The position numbers were made by a program, and so were the translations under genes. Of a stretch of DNA of 24,740 nucleotides, positions 1 through 7,789 are shown in pieces. Positions within the stretch are counted from its first letter, which is position 1. The number at the start of each line of letters is the position of its first letter. Source of the DNA: CAZXPG01 sp964643145 (lineage in GTDB: Bacteria > Pseudomonadota > Alphaproteobacteria > Rickettsiales > Arcanibacteraceae). The DNA is taken from positions 1 through 24,740 of the forward strand of contig CAZXPG010000026.1 in assembly GCA_964643145.1 (NCBI GenBank). Direction: 5' to 3'. The notes under the pieces were generated by a model. That model made no database searches. It had not been told where the DNA came from and worked only from the letters and a program-made list of their open reading frames with translations.

Positions 1-67
1 AACGTTATTATTAATTTAAAATAATGGCAAAAACGACGCTTTTTGATATTATTTTAGAGTAACATGC

Positions 68-112
68 CAGTTTTGGAAAGCCGCGCTTATCCAAAACTGA
101 GGTTATTTAACC
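68..112. repeat. Interspersed palindrome, copy 1 (upstream of corC)
   Basis: The arms CAGTTTTGG (68-76) and CCAAAACTG (91-99) are complementary, and the inner A-AGC/GCTTAT part pairs imperfectly. A small second stem, GGTT-ATTT-AACC, follows at 101-112. The same core occurs near 9811, 16198 and 24617. It ends 10 bp before the corC start, so it would lie in a leader or just after an upstream gene that is outside the window. No T-run follows it, so it is not a textbook intrinsic terminator. Confidence 0.7.
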
Positions 113-122
113 ATTATACCCT

Positions 123-1049
123 ATGACAACAGACGATAATTCTAGCGCGCCTCTTTCTTCTCCGGCAGTACGGGGGGCGAAAGAGGCAGAAAACCCCCCC
201 TCTTTAGTGCGGACAGTGCGTAACTGGCTGCGCAGCACCTTGCGATCACATTATAACGCTTCCCTGGAAGAATCGGTAGCAGAACTGATTGAGGAGCATA
301 ATGACGGTACGCTTATCAGTTCGGAAGAGCGTGTGATGCTGCATAATATCCTTAGCTTCGGTGAACTGAAAGTAGATGATATTATGGTGCCGCGCACCGA
401 TATCGTGGCGATTGACCTGGCTATTTCCCTGGATGAGCTGAAAAAAGTGGTACTTGAGAAAGAGCATACGCGTATGCCTGTCTATGAAGGGTCGCTTGAT
501 ACAGTGATTGGCTTCCTGCATATTAAAGACCTGCTTTCAGCCATTATTAACGATCAGCCGTTCAACCTGAAAAAACTGGTGCGGCAAGTATTATTCGTGC
601 CGCCTTCCATGAAGCTGATAGATCTATTGGCGCGGATGAAAGAGGCGCGTGTGCATATGGCATTGGTGCTCGATGAATATGGCGGCACCGATGGGCTGGT
701 GACTGTTGAAGATTTGGTAGAAGAGATTGTTGGGGAAATTGAAGACGAGCATGATGATATGCAAGAACCGGATATTATCCCGCTGCCTGATGGTGTGATG
801 GAGGCCAATGCCCGTGTGACCATTGAGAATCTTGAGAAAGCACTAGGTACCAAGATTATCGAAGGCGATAAAGAAGAAGGCTTTGATACGCTCGGTGGGT
901 TGTTATTTTCGTTGGTAGGGCATGTGCCGGTTCAGGGTGAAATCATTACCCATGGTTCGGGGATTGTATTTGAGGTGATTGATGCTGACCCCCGCCGTAT
1001 CAAACGCTTGCTCATCCGTAGGCCGGAAGTGCAGGTGGAAAGTGAGTAA
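123..1049 (+). CDS. corC: CorC/HlyC-family protein with paired CBS domains
   Basis: Cytosolic CorC/TlyC-type protein of 308 residues. It has a hydrophilic N-terminus, a conserved entry segment with the motif DDIMVPRTD near residue 85, a CBS pair over about 80-205 (including the typical MPVYEG and VLDEYGGTDGLVT stretches), and a C-terminal CorC/HlyC transporter-associated domain over about 220-300. There is no membrane domain, so it is the short CorC form and not the DUF21-containing form. In this family the protein is linked to Mg/Co efflux or magnesium homeostasis and to membrane lipid-related functions; the exact role is uncertain. The stop codon directly abuts the lnt start, as in the alphaproteobacterial ybeY-corC-lnt order. 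No strong ribosome site is visible before ATG 123, and a palindrome occupies the upstream leader. Confidence 0.92.
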   Translation: MTTDDNSSAPLSSPAVRGAKEAENPPSLVRTVRNWLRSTLRSHYNASLEESVAELIEEHNDGTLISSEERVMLHNILSFGELKVDDIMVPRTDIVAIDLAISLDELKKVVLEKEHTRMPVYEGSLDTVIGFLHIKDLLSAIINDQPFNLKKLVRQVLFVPPSMKLIDLLARMKEARVHMALVLDEYGGTDGLVTVEDLVEEIVGEIEDEHDDMQEPDIIPLPDGVMEANARVTIENLEKALGTKIIEGDKEEGFDTLGGLLFSLVGHVPVQGEIITHGSGIVFEVIDADPRRIKRLLIRRPEVQVESE

Positions 1050-2630
1050 ATGCGCGTCCTGCTCGTAATGTATCAGCGTCTTCTTGGCCTTCCCACCTGG
1101 GGGCGCTATGGTGTCTTGTGGTTGCTTGGGGCATTTTCTGCACTGGCATTCCCCCCTTTCGCCGTCAAGCCAGCCCTTATTCCTGGTATTGTGGCACTAT
1201 TATGGTGTTTACGTCGGGCGCAGTCGTGGTGGCGTGCCTTTAGCTATGGCTGGTGGTTTGGTTTTGGTCATTTTATGGCTGGGCTGTACTGGATCAGTAT
1301 TGCGCTGCTGACTGACCCTGGCCAGTATGGTTGGATGATTCCCTTTGCCCTGTTTGGCATTACTGCTGTGCTGGCACTCTATAGTGCCCTTACTGCTCTT
1401 GTCACATTTTTATTGCCGGTTGGAAGCCCGGCGCGACAGGTGGTGGTGTTTGCCTGTGCCTGGGTGCTGCTTGAGATGGCGCGTTCCGTGCTGCTGAGCG
1501 GTTTCCCTTGGAACCTGGCAGGCTATGTGTGGGCAGGTTCGCTGCCGATGATGCAACTGGCCGCATTGACGGGGGTGTGGGGGTTAAGTTTCCTTGCGGT
1601 GTTGGCAGCTGGTATAGGGGCTGCGCTGGTGCATAGTGATAGTGAGGGGAATGTTGTGCTGGCAACGGGGCGGCCGCTCTATCTCACGGCACTATTGCTC
1701 TTTGCCGTATGGGCAGGGGGGGGGATGCGGCTGCCTGATACTGGGCAGTATCTGGCAACCGATGTGACACTCAGGCTGGTGCAACCGAACATCATGCAAG
1801 ACCATAAATGGAAGCCGGAGCTACGTTTCAACACCCTGAAGCGCCATGTGGATTTAAGTGCCACGGCACTGGATAGGCCCGTGGATATATTGATATGGCC
1901 AGAGGCAGCAGTGCCCTATAGTTTATCTCCACATTCGGATCTGGTGTCCTATATTACAAAAGTGATCTCCCCACAGGGTTTCTTGCTCACTGGTGCATTG
2001 CGGGAGGAAGGTGAGGGAGACAGTTTTCGTCTGTGGAATTCGGTATTTGCGCTGAACAGAGAAGGCGATATTCTCGCTTACTACGATAAGGTGCATCTGG
2101 TGCCGTTTGGCGAGTATATCCCGTTCCGTGCATTGTTGCCTATCAATAAAATTACCCATGGCACCACCGATTTTTCAGCGGGAATTGCCCCGCAAACCCT
2201 CTCCCCTGCACTGAATGTACCATCGTTTGGGGTGCTAATCTGCTATGAGGCTATCTTTCCGACGGGGATTATCAATCCACAGCAGCGGCCTTCCTGGTTG
2301 TTAAATGTCACCAATGATGCCTGGTTTGGTATGAGTAGCGGCCCCTACCAGCATTTTGAGATGGTGAGAATGCGCGCTATAGAGCAAGGATTACCCCTTG
2401 TTCGTGCAGCAAATACCGGTATTTCGGCTATTATTGATGCCTATGGGCAGGTTGTCACCTCGCTGCCGCTTGAGACAGAGGGAATATTGGATGGCTATCT
2501 TCCTGCTACGCTTCCGCCAACATTGTATAGTTACTATGGCAATTATATCATACTTCTTACTATATACGGTATTGGGCTATTTCTATTCTTGACCGAGGCA
2601 GTTAAGAAGGGTAATGATGAGGGAGAATAA
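1050..2630 (+). CDS. lnt: Apolipoprotein N-acyltransferase
   Basis: Inner-membrane enzyme that adds the third acyl chain to the N-terminal cysteine of lipoproteins, the last step of lipoprotein maturation. The 526 residues give an N-terminal block of about six to seven hydrophobic segments (to about residue 220), a periplasmic nitrilase-like domain (about 235-485) and a final membrane helix (about 498-517). The catalytic triad is visible as E285 (in IWPEAAVPY), K347 (in YYDKVHLVPFGEYIP) and C398 (in VLICYEAIFP). Length is normal for the family. The ATG follows the corC stop without a gap, so the two are co-transcribed and probably translationally coupled. An internal ATG seven codons in is an alternative start. 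The lipoprotein encoded at 6367-7002 would be a substrate. Confidence 0.96.
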   Translation: MRVLLVMYQRLLGLPTWGRYGVLWLLGAFSALAFPPFAVKPALIPGIVALLWCLRRAQSWWRAFSYGWWFGFGHFMAGLYWISIALLTDPGQYGWMIPFALFGITAVLALYSALTALVTFLLPVGSPARQVVVFACAWVLLEMARSVLLSGFPWNLAGYVWAGSLPMMQLAALTGVWGLSFLAVLAAGIGAALVHSDSEGNVVLATGRPLYLTALLLFAVWAGGGMRLPDTGQYLATDVTLRLVQPNIMQDHKWKPELRFNTLKRHVDLSATALDRPVDILIWPEAAVPYSLSPHSDLVSYITKVISPQGFLLTGALREEGEGDSFRLWNSVFALNREGDILAYYDKVHLVPFGEYIPFRALLPINKITHGTTDFSAGIAPQTLSPALNVPSFGVLICYEAIFPTGIINPQQRPSWLLNVTNDAWFGMSSGPYQHFEMVRMRAIEQGLPLVRAANTGISAIIDAYGQVVTSLPLETEGILDGYLPATLPPTLYSYYGNYIILLTIYGIGLFLFLTEAVKKGNDEGE

Positions 2631-3197
2631 AAGACCAATTGCCACAAATGGTAAATATATTTTCATTTGAGCGTGGTGTAGCCATAGTTATGCACCATTC
2701 CATTCTTTTCCTGACAAGAGATAGAGAGTGTAGTTCTGTTACCATGCTGAGAAGTGATTAGGTTTTTGTGCCCTTTGATAGGGATATTCCGCTGCGGTTC
2801 TGCAAATTGCTGGCTCTTGGGTTGGCCTGATGGAAATAATACGCGTAATGACACAGTGCTGAAGATTTTTTTAAAAAAACGCTACACTTATCTGTGTCAT
2901 ATATGTAATATTGTTTAACGCTACTTAATATTTCTTTCATATAAGTAGAATTGTTGCGTATTAGTTAAAATATTAATAATATTATTCTTGAAATAATAAT
3001 ATTATTCTTCTATAAGGGGAATAGGCATAGTGGTTTAAATAGTAGTTGGTGCCTATTTTATAAAAAACGGTCATGCTTATTTTGAGCCAAGAATGTAATG
3101 TCTTAATTGTTTCTAAAATAATGTTATCTAATAATGGTTTAATAACGTAATTAGTGTAGCATTGTATTTGTTTAATTTAATGTAGTGAGTATTTGTT
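2631..3197. other. AT-rich intergenic region, no supported gene
   Basis: This 567-bp gap between lnt and the HTH regulator holds no ORF that I can support. Its right half is very AT-rich and carries a short palindromic direct repeat at 2975-3009 (listed separately). Promoters for the downstream regulator must lie here. A 63-codon minus-strand frame at 2663-2854 has no recognisable family or ribosome site and was not called. Confidence 0.6.
2975..3009. promoter_or_regulatory. Paired palindromic direct repeat, possible operator
   Basis: The 15-mer AATAATATTATTCTT occurs at 2975-2989 and again at 2995-3009, exactly 20 bp apart (about two helical turns). Its first 12 bases are self-complementary. 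The pair lies about 190 bp upstream of the HTH regulator start. Two phased symmetric sites would suit a dimeric regulator, perhaps autoregulation, but in such AT-rich DNA chance is possible. Confidence 0.35.
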
Positions 3198-3659
3198 ATG
3201 GCACAACATCCTGTTGACGTTCACGTTGGCCGTCGTTTGAGATCAAGAAGAACCATGCTTGGCATGAGCCAAGAAAATTTAGGTGATGCAGTGGGTGTAA
3301 CCTTTCAGCAAATCCAGAAATATGAAAGGGGCCTGAACAGGATTGGTTCCAGCCGTCTGTATGAATTTTCCCGTGCGCTTAATGTGCCTGTGGCATTCTT
3401 CTTTGAAGAATTTTATGATGAAGCAGATGCCAATGGTGCTGAAGTACATGAAAGCCCCGTTGCTTTTGAATATGAGAAATTGGCTAACAAAGAAGTGCTC
3501 TCTCTTGTGCGGGCCTATTGTGGTATTGGTAACCAGGTAGTGCGCAAGAAACTTCTGGCACTTGCCCGCTCATTATCTAGTGCTAATCTTGGCGATATTG
3601 AAGATGATGCCGATGATGAAGAAGTAGAAACACGTGCTTTTGCCCAAGCTGCAAAGTAA
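3198..3659 (+). CDS. HTH (Xre/HipB-type) transcriptional regulator
   Basis: DNA-binding protein of 153 residues. A Cro/C1-type helix-turn-helix spans about residues 9-66 (GMSQENLGDAVGVTFQQIQKY region), followed by a family-typical linker with FFFEEF and an acidic tail rich in Asp and Glu after residue 130. In many alphaproteobacteria a regulator of this size lies between lnt and metK, so this is probably the conserved chromosomal member and not a phage repressor. Here the next gene is rlmE rather than metK. The start is preceded by a weak GTGAG sequence, spaced 8 bases. The target genes cannot be read from sequence. Confidence 0.9.
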   Translation: MAQHPVDVHVGRRLRSRRTMLGMSQENLGDAVGVTFQQIQKYERGLNRIGSSRLYEFSRALNVPVAFFFEEFYDEADANGAEVHESPVAFEYEKLANKEVLSLVRAYCGIGNQVVRKKLLALARSLSSANLGDIEDDADDEEVETRAFAQAAK

Positions 3660-3684
3660 CGTTCCTACCTGTTTTCTAGGGTGG

Positions 3685-3716
3685 ATGGCCTGAGGCGATA
3701 GTTCTCAGGCCATTTC
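3685..3716 (+). terminator. Hairpin after the HTH regulator, probable terminator
   Basis: ATGGCCTGAG (3685-3694) pairs perfectly with CTCAGGCCAT (3704-3713) across a 9-base loop, 25 bp after the regulator stop codon. The following bases are only TTCTG, so the T-tract is weak. Confidence 0.6.
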
Positions 3717-3759
3717 TGCCATTATTGCCGATGATTTTCCTCTAAAGGGGTGTAGTATT

Positions 3760-4473
3760 ATGACCTCTTCTAAACATCCTTCAACCCATAGCGGTAACCG
3801 CCAGCTTCACATTAAAGTGAAAACTGCCAGGGGCCGTAAGCTATCGTCCACACGCTGGTTGCAGCGGCAGCTCAATGACCCTTACGTGCAGCGTGCCCAG
3901 AAGGACGGGTATCGTTCACGGGCGGCATATAAGCTGTTGGAACTAGATGGGATGTTCCATTTTTTGAAAGCAGGCAGGCATGTAGTAGACTTGGGGGCTG
4001 CCCCGGGTGGCTGGACGCAGGTGGCTGTGGAGCGTGTGAAGGCTGGTTCTGCCAAAGGGGGTAAGGTGGTGGGGATTGATATCAGCCAGATGCAGCCTAT
4101 TGAACATGCCACTCTCTTGCATCTGGATTTTTTAGGTGATGAGGCACCAGCAGTGTTAAAAGAAGCGCTGGGTGGGCATCATGCGGATATCGTGTTGAGT
4201 GATATGGCGGCCTCTTCATGCGGGCATCAACAGACCGATCACCTGCGTATTATGGCGTTATGTGAGGCGGCGTTTGATTTTGCGCTAGAGGTGTTGAGCC
4301 CAGGGGGGGTATTTGTTGCTAAGATATTGCGTGGTGGCGCAGAGAACACATTGTTGCAGCGTATTAAGCAGGCATTTATACACGTAAAGCATGTCAAACC
4401 GCCTGCCAGTCGTGCTGATTCTTCTGAAATGTATATTGTGGCGATGGGCTTTAAGGGGCCTTTGGATGGATAG
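3760..4473 (+). CDS. rlmE: 23S rRNA 2'-O-ribose methyltransferase RlmE (FtsJ)
   Basis: SAM-dependent enzyme that methylates the 2'-OH of U2552 in the 23S rRNA A-loop (E. coli numbering), a late step of 50S assembly. The 237 residues contain the RrmJ/FtsJ fold: K58 in RSRAAYKLLEL, the SAM-binding VVDLGAAPGGWTQ (about 75-87), D148 in VLSDMA, K188 in FVAKILRGG and E223 in SSEMYIVA, which form the K-D-K-E catalytic tetrad. A basic N-terminal extension of about 20 residues precedes the domain. A clear ribosome site (AAAGGGGT, 3744-3751) fixes the start. The stop overlaps the start of the ELM1-like gene, so both are translated from one message. Confidence 0.95.
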   Translation: MTSSKHPSTHSGNRQLHIKVKTARGRKLSSTRWLQRQLNDPYVQRAQKDGYRSRAAYKLLELDGMFHFLKAGRHVVDLGAAPGGWTQVAVERVKAGSAKGGKVVGIDISQMQPIEHATLLHLDFLGDEAPAVLKEALGGHHADIVLSDMAASSCGHQQTDHLRIMALCEAAFDFALEVLSPGGVFVAKILRGGAENTLLQRIKQAFIHVKHVKPPASRADSSEMYIVAMGFKGPLDG

Positions 4474-5437
4474 CCCTACGCTCTGGCTGTTGGCAGATGA
4501 CCGTATCGGCAATGTCAACCAGTGCCTGGGTGTGGCAGAGGTATTGGCTGTGCCGGTGACGCGCAAGAATATTGTCTATACCCGCTGGGCATCCTTGCCT
4601 AATATGCTGCGTGGGGCTAGCCTGTTGGGGGTAGACCGGGAAAAAAGCGACGCACTTACTGGCCCTTACCCCGATATTGTCATTGCGGCTGGGCGAAAAA
4701 CGGCCCCTATTGCGCGGTATCTCAAGAAGGTAAGCGCAGGGCAGAGTATGACGGTGCAACTCATGTGGCCAGGTTTCCCCGTAGCCGGGCTTGACCTGAT
4801 TGCCGCCCCTCAGCATGATGACCTTCCCACCCTGGCGGCTGGCCAGTTGCTGACCACTGTTGGTGCTGCCCATCGTGTCACTGCCGCACGGCTGGAGGTT
4901 GAGCGTGCTGCCTGGCAGGAGCGGATAGCGGCCTATCCTTCCCCCCATGTTGCGGTGTTGATTGGTGGCACTACCAAAGATCATACTATTACTGAGGCTC
5001 ATATTCAACACTTGGGCGAGCAACTCTCGGCTATGGTGTGGGCACAGGGTGGCAGTGTGCTGGTGAGCACCAGCAGGCGCACGGATGCGTCGGTGGTTGC
5101 GGCCTTGAAAAAGGCGATTAGCGTGCCGTGTTATTTTTATGAATGGACGCCAGAAGGCGCGAACCCCTATTTTGCGTTCTTAGCCGCCAGTGATAGGATC
5201 GTGGTAACGGGTGATTCTATGTCGATGTGCTCAGAGGCCTGCGCTACGGGAAAACCAGTCTATATTTTTGCTCCCAACGATAGCGTATCGCCTAAACATA
5301 GCCGTCTTCACGCACAGCTTTACGCACGGCGTTTTGCCAAACCATTTACGGGAGAATGGGGAGAGACTTGGCACTATCAGCCGCTTGATGTGGCGGGCGA
5401 GATAGCGGCTTCTATCCGTGCACGCTTATCGTTATAG
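4466..5437 (+). CDS. ELM1-like (Mito_fiss_Elm1 family) protein
   Basis: Protein of 323 residues related to the bacterial/plant-mitochondrial ELM1 family. The N-terminal LADDRIGNVNQCLGVAEVL matches the family's opening segment, and a glycosyltransferase-like C-terminal half has VLIGGTTKDH, the SRRT segment and a GDSMSMCSEAC stretch. In plants ELM1 recruits dynamin to mitochondria; the bacterial function is not established, and the fold suggests a nucleotide-sugar-type enzyme. I chose ATG 4466 over the longer frame starting at 4391 because AAGGGG (4453-4458) sits 7 bases before it, family homology starts directly after it, and the overlap with rlmE shrinks to 8 bases. Its stop overlaps that of the convergent gshB (shared TTATAG at 5432-5437). 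Confidence 0.85.
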   Translation: MDSPTLWLLADDRIGNVNQCLGVAEVLAVPVTRKNIVYTRWASLPNMLRGASLLGVDREKSDALTGPYPDIVIAAGRKTAPIARYLKKVSAGQSMTVQLMWPGFPVAGLDLIAAPQHDDLPTLAAGQLLTTVGAAHRVTAARLEVERAAWQERIAAYPSPHVAVLIGGTTKDHTITEAHIQHLGEQLSAMVWAQGGSVLVSTSRRTDASVVAALKKAISVPCYFYEWTPEGANPYFAFLAASDRIVVTGDSMSMCSEACATGKPVYIFAPNDSVSPKHSRLHAQLYARRFAKPFTGEWGETWHYQPLDVAGEIAASIRARLSL

Positions 5438-6370
5438 GTGCGCTTCAATAGCATCCCACAATACCGCCTCCAGGCAGGTATGTTCTAGCCGGTTGATAGA
5501 GGGAAGGCCGGTGGGGGAGGTGACGTTGATTTCAGTAATATAACGGCCAATCACGTCAATACCAGCAAATATCAGCCCGCGTTCTTTCAGTGTTGGCCCA
5601 ATAATGGCACAAATCTCGCGGTCACGTTCTGTTAATGCTGTTTTAATCGCGCTACCACCTGCCGCCAGGTTCGAGCGTATTTGCCCTTCCGCCGGAATCC
5701 GTGTCAGGCAGCCGATTGGTTTCCCATCAGCCAGGATGATACGTTTATCGCCTTCATTAATTTGCGGGATAAAGCCCTGGACAATGAGCGGGCAGGGGTA
5801 GAGCTTTTGCAGCATGTCGATAATGCCAGTAAAGTTGCTATCGCCTTCTTTCACCCGAAACACATCCCTGCCTGCATGGGCATAGAGAGGCTTCAGGATA
5901 ATATCCTGATATTCTGAACGAAAAGCGTGCAGTTCGGTGATGTCCTGCGTAATGAGCGTGGGCGGCATCAGTTCAGGGAAGTTGCATACCAGCAGCTTTT
6001 CTGGGGCATTCCGTACCTCTCTGGGGTTGTTGACCACCAGCGTAGCAGGGTGAATGCGCTCTAAATGATAGGTGGCGGTAAGATAGGCCAGATCAAAAGG
6101 CGGATCATTGCGCATCAGCACAATATCCATATCTGAGAGGGTCGCCAGCCGCTCTTCACCTAAAGAAAAATAGTGTTCGCCTTCGCGTTTAAGCGATAAT
6201 GGCTGTACACGCGCCATGACCACGCCATTTTTCAGCATGAGCTGTTTAGGCTGGTAATAATAGAGTGCATAGCCACGCCGCTCTGCCTCCTGGCCAAGCA
6301 GGAGGGTAGAATCGCTGGCAACGCGCAGATGCTCAATAGCATCCATCTGGATAGCAACGGAAAGCGTCAT
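5432..6370 (-). CDS. gshB: Glutathione synthetase
   Basis: ATP-grasp ligase that joins glycine to gamma-glutamylcysteine, the second step of glutathione synthesis in the cytosol. The 312 residues match the proteobacterial GshB pattern: MRNDPPFD (86-93), NNPREVRNAPEKLL (114-127), IILKPLY (157-163), GDKRIILADGKPIG (207-220), the N-L-A-A-G-G segment (about 234-239) and the terminal TEINVTSPTGL (279-289). The glycine-rich ATP-binding loop reads AHAGRDVFR, not the usual GGA-rich form, which is unusual. The start overlaps the BON gene stop in an ATGA junction, so the two are an operon. gshA is not in the window. Confidence 0.93.
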   Translation of the reverse strand: MTLSVAIQMDAIEHLRVASDSTLLLGQEAERRGYALYYYQPKQLMLKNGVVMARVQPLSLKREGEHYFSLGEERLATLSDMDIVLMRNDPPFDLAYLTATYHLERIHPATLVVNNPREVRNAPEKLLVCNFPELMPPTLITQDITELHAFRSEYQDIILKPLYAHAGRDVFRVKEGDSNFTGIIDMLQKLYPCPLIVQGFIPQINEGDKRIILADGKPIGCLTRIPAEGQIRSNLAAGGSAIKTALTERDREICAIIGPTLKERGLIFAGIDVIGRYITEINVTSPTGLPSINRLEHTCLEAVLWDAIEAHL

Positions 6371-7002
6371 TGGCTATATATCTGGTTAGGTTGTTGCCGT
6401 GCAGTGTCTTTAACGCGCACATGGCTCACCACTTTTTTCACATATTGAATGCTGCTGGCAATATTGGTAACAATATTCAACTCGGTTTTATCCTGGGCAA
6501 TTCCCATCAGATAGACAATGCCATCAACGGTTTGTACATCATAATTCACCGAATGGATATCTTTGTTAAGTAACAACTTGCTTTTGATTTGGGTGGTGAT
6601 CCAGGCGTCTTTGCTATAGTCTTTAATGGCCAGTTCATCGGTCGGGGTGGCGATAATCAGCTCATCAATCACTTCTTTCACGCCACGCACGCCCCAGGCG
6701 ATTTTCACCGCCTTGGCTCGCACGTCCTGGCTGCGCACGGAACCTGTCATCAGCACGCGCCCTTCATTGACACGCACATCCACTAGATTAAACAGGTTGT
6801 TGACATCCTGCTGTAATAAGTCGCTTTTGATTTTCGCCCAGATGGTGGTGTCATCCATCGCATCGCCCACAGTGCGTTCCTGCGCAATAGCACGTCCGGT
6901 GGTGGCAGTAGCAGCACCAACCATGGCAGGGATACAGCCGCTTGTTGCCTGAAGCAGTGCAACTATAAGAAGCAGGCGCAGATATAAACGTCCTATCATC
7001 AT
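6367..7002 (-). CDS. Double-BON-domain lipoprotein (DolP/OsmY-like)
   Basis: Predicted envelope lipoprotein of 211 residues. The N-terminal signal ends in a lipobox (T-S-G-C, Cys23), followed by two BON domains at about 48-115 (TIWAKIKSDLL...VLMTGSV) and about 126-198 (WITTQIKSKLL...VYLMGIA). The architecture matches DolP (YraP) and related proteins that bind phospholipid and support outer-membrane integrity; the specific function here is inferred. GAGG lies 5 bases before the first ATG; the next Met codon is immediately adjacent. The gene overlaps gshB by 4 bp. Lnt (1050-2630) would complete its lipidation. Confidence 0.88.
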   Translation of the reverse strand: MMIGRLYLRLLLIVALLQATSGCIPAMVGAATATTGRAIAQERTVGDAMDDTTIWAKIKSDLLQQDVNNLFNLVDVRVNEGRVLMTGSVRSQDVRAKAVKIAWGVRGVKEVIDELIIATPTDELAIKDYSKDAWITTQIKSKLLLNKDIHSVNYDVQTVDGIVYLMGIAQDKTELNIVTNIASSIQYVKKVVSHVRVKDTARQQPNQIYSQ

Positions 7003-7211
7003 AGAAACCTCACAACGTTTTGATTAGAGGCAGTGTAATCATATAGTGCTCACAGTGCAAAGAATTTTTTACAGGAATCTGCAGAGGGGATAATTAATTC
7101 TGGATTTTCCTGATTTTTTTCTTTATAACGTGCAGCATTGTAAATGGCTGCCTTATAGCTGAAGATGGCAAAAGGCAGAGAAAAAAGAAAATTACCATGT
7201 AGGACAATACG
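7003..7211. promoter_or_regulatory. Divergent intergenic region between BON gene and petA
   Basis: This 209-bp spacer must contain the promoters for the leftward BON-gshB operon and the rightward petABC operon. It is AT-rich, with a run of T near 7116-7122, but I could not assign -35/-10 elements with confidence. AGGA at 7201-7204 is the petA ribosome site. Confidence 0.5.
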
Positions 7212-7775
7212 ATGAGTGCCATGTCTACAACATCTGAAAATGAACCATCCGATCATAACCAGCCCGAACATTCCCCCACACGGCGTGATTTTATTGTGCT
7301 GACTGCTAGTGCCTTTGCCGGTGTTGGGGCAGCAGCGGTAGCCTGGCCATTGATTAATTCTATGAATCCTTCCGCTGATGTGCTGGCATTGGCCTCCACT
7401 GAAGTGGAGATTTCTCACATTCAAGAGGGGCAAAGCATTACGGTCATGTGGCGTGGTAAGCCGGTATTTATCCGTCACCGTACGCCAGAAGAAATTGCTG
7501 CCGCCCGTGATGTGGATGTGAAAGACCTTCCCGATCCGCAAAAAGATGAAGACCGTGTTAAGAAAGGCCACGAAGCCTGGCTGGTGATGGTTGGCATCTG
7601 TACGCATCTGGGTTGCATACCGCTTGGTCAGCAAGGGGAATATGGCGGTTGGTTCTGCCCATGCCACGGTTCGCAATATGACACGTCTGGCCGTATCCGC
7701 AAAGGCCCGGCCCCTCTTAACATGGTAGTGCCGGAATATGTGTTTTTAAGCGATACCAAGATTCGCATTGGTTAA
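7212..7775 (+). CDS. petA: Ubiquinol-cytochrome c reductase iron-sulfur (Rieske) subunit
   Basis: Rieske subunit of the cytochrome bc1 complex; it passes electrons from ubiquinol to cytochrome c1 at the inner membrane. The 187 residues show a twin-arginine-type signal anchor (R24-R25 in SPTRRDF, then a hydrophobic helix about 28-48), the UCR_Fe-S N-terminal segment, and the two cluster boxes CTHLGC (130-135) and CPCHGS (149-154). Ligands are C130, H132, C149 and H152, with C135/C151 as the stabilising disulfide. AGGA at 7201-7204 supports ATG 7212; an in-frame ATG at 7221 is a weaker alternative. It is first in a petABC operon, 14 bp from petB. Confidence 0.96.
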   Translation: MSAMSTTSENEPSDHNQPEHSPTRRDFIVLTASAFAGVGAAAVAWPLINSMNPSADVLALASTEVEISHIQEGQSITVMWRGKPVFIRHRTPEEIAAARDVDVKDLPDPQKDEDRVKKGHEAWLVMVGICTHLGCIPLGQQGEYGGWFCPCHGSQYDTSGRIRKGPAPLNMVVPEYVFLSDTKIRIG

Positions 7776-7789
7776 AAGGATAGAATGTT

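Noticed and set aside
2663..2854. 63-codon minus-strand open frame in the lnt-regulator spacer
   Set aside because: No recognisable family and no ribosome site; it could be a relic but nothing supports a gene.
4451..5023. 190-codon minus-strand frame inside the ELM1-like gene
   Set aside because: It lies antisense to a gene with clear family motifs; its composition looks like a shadow frame.
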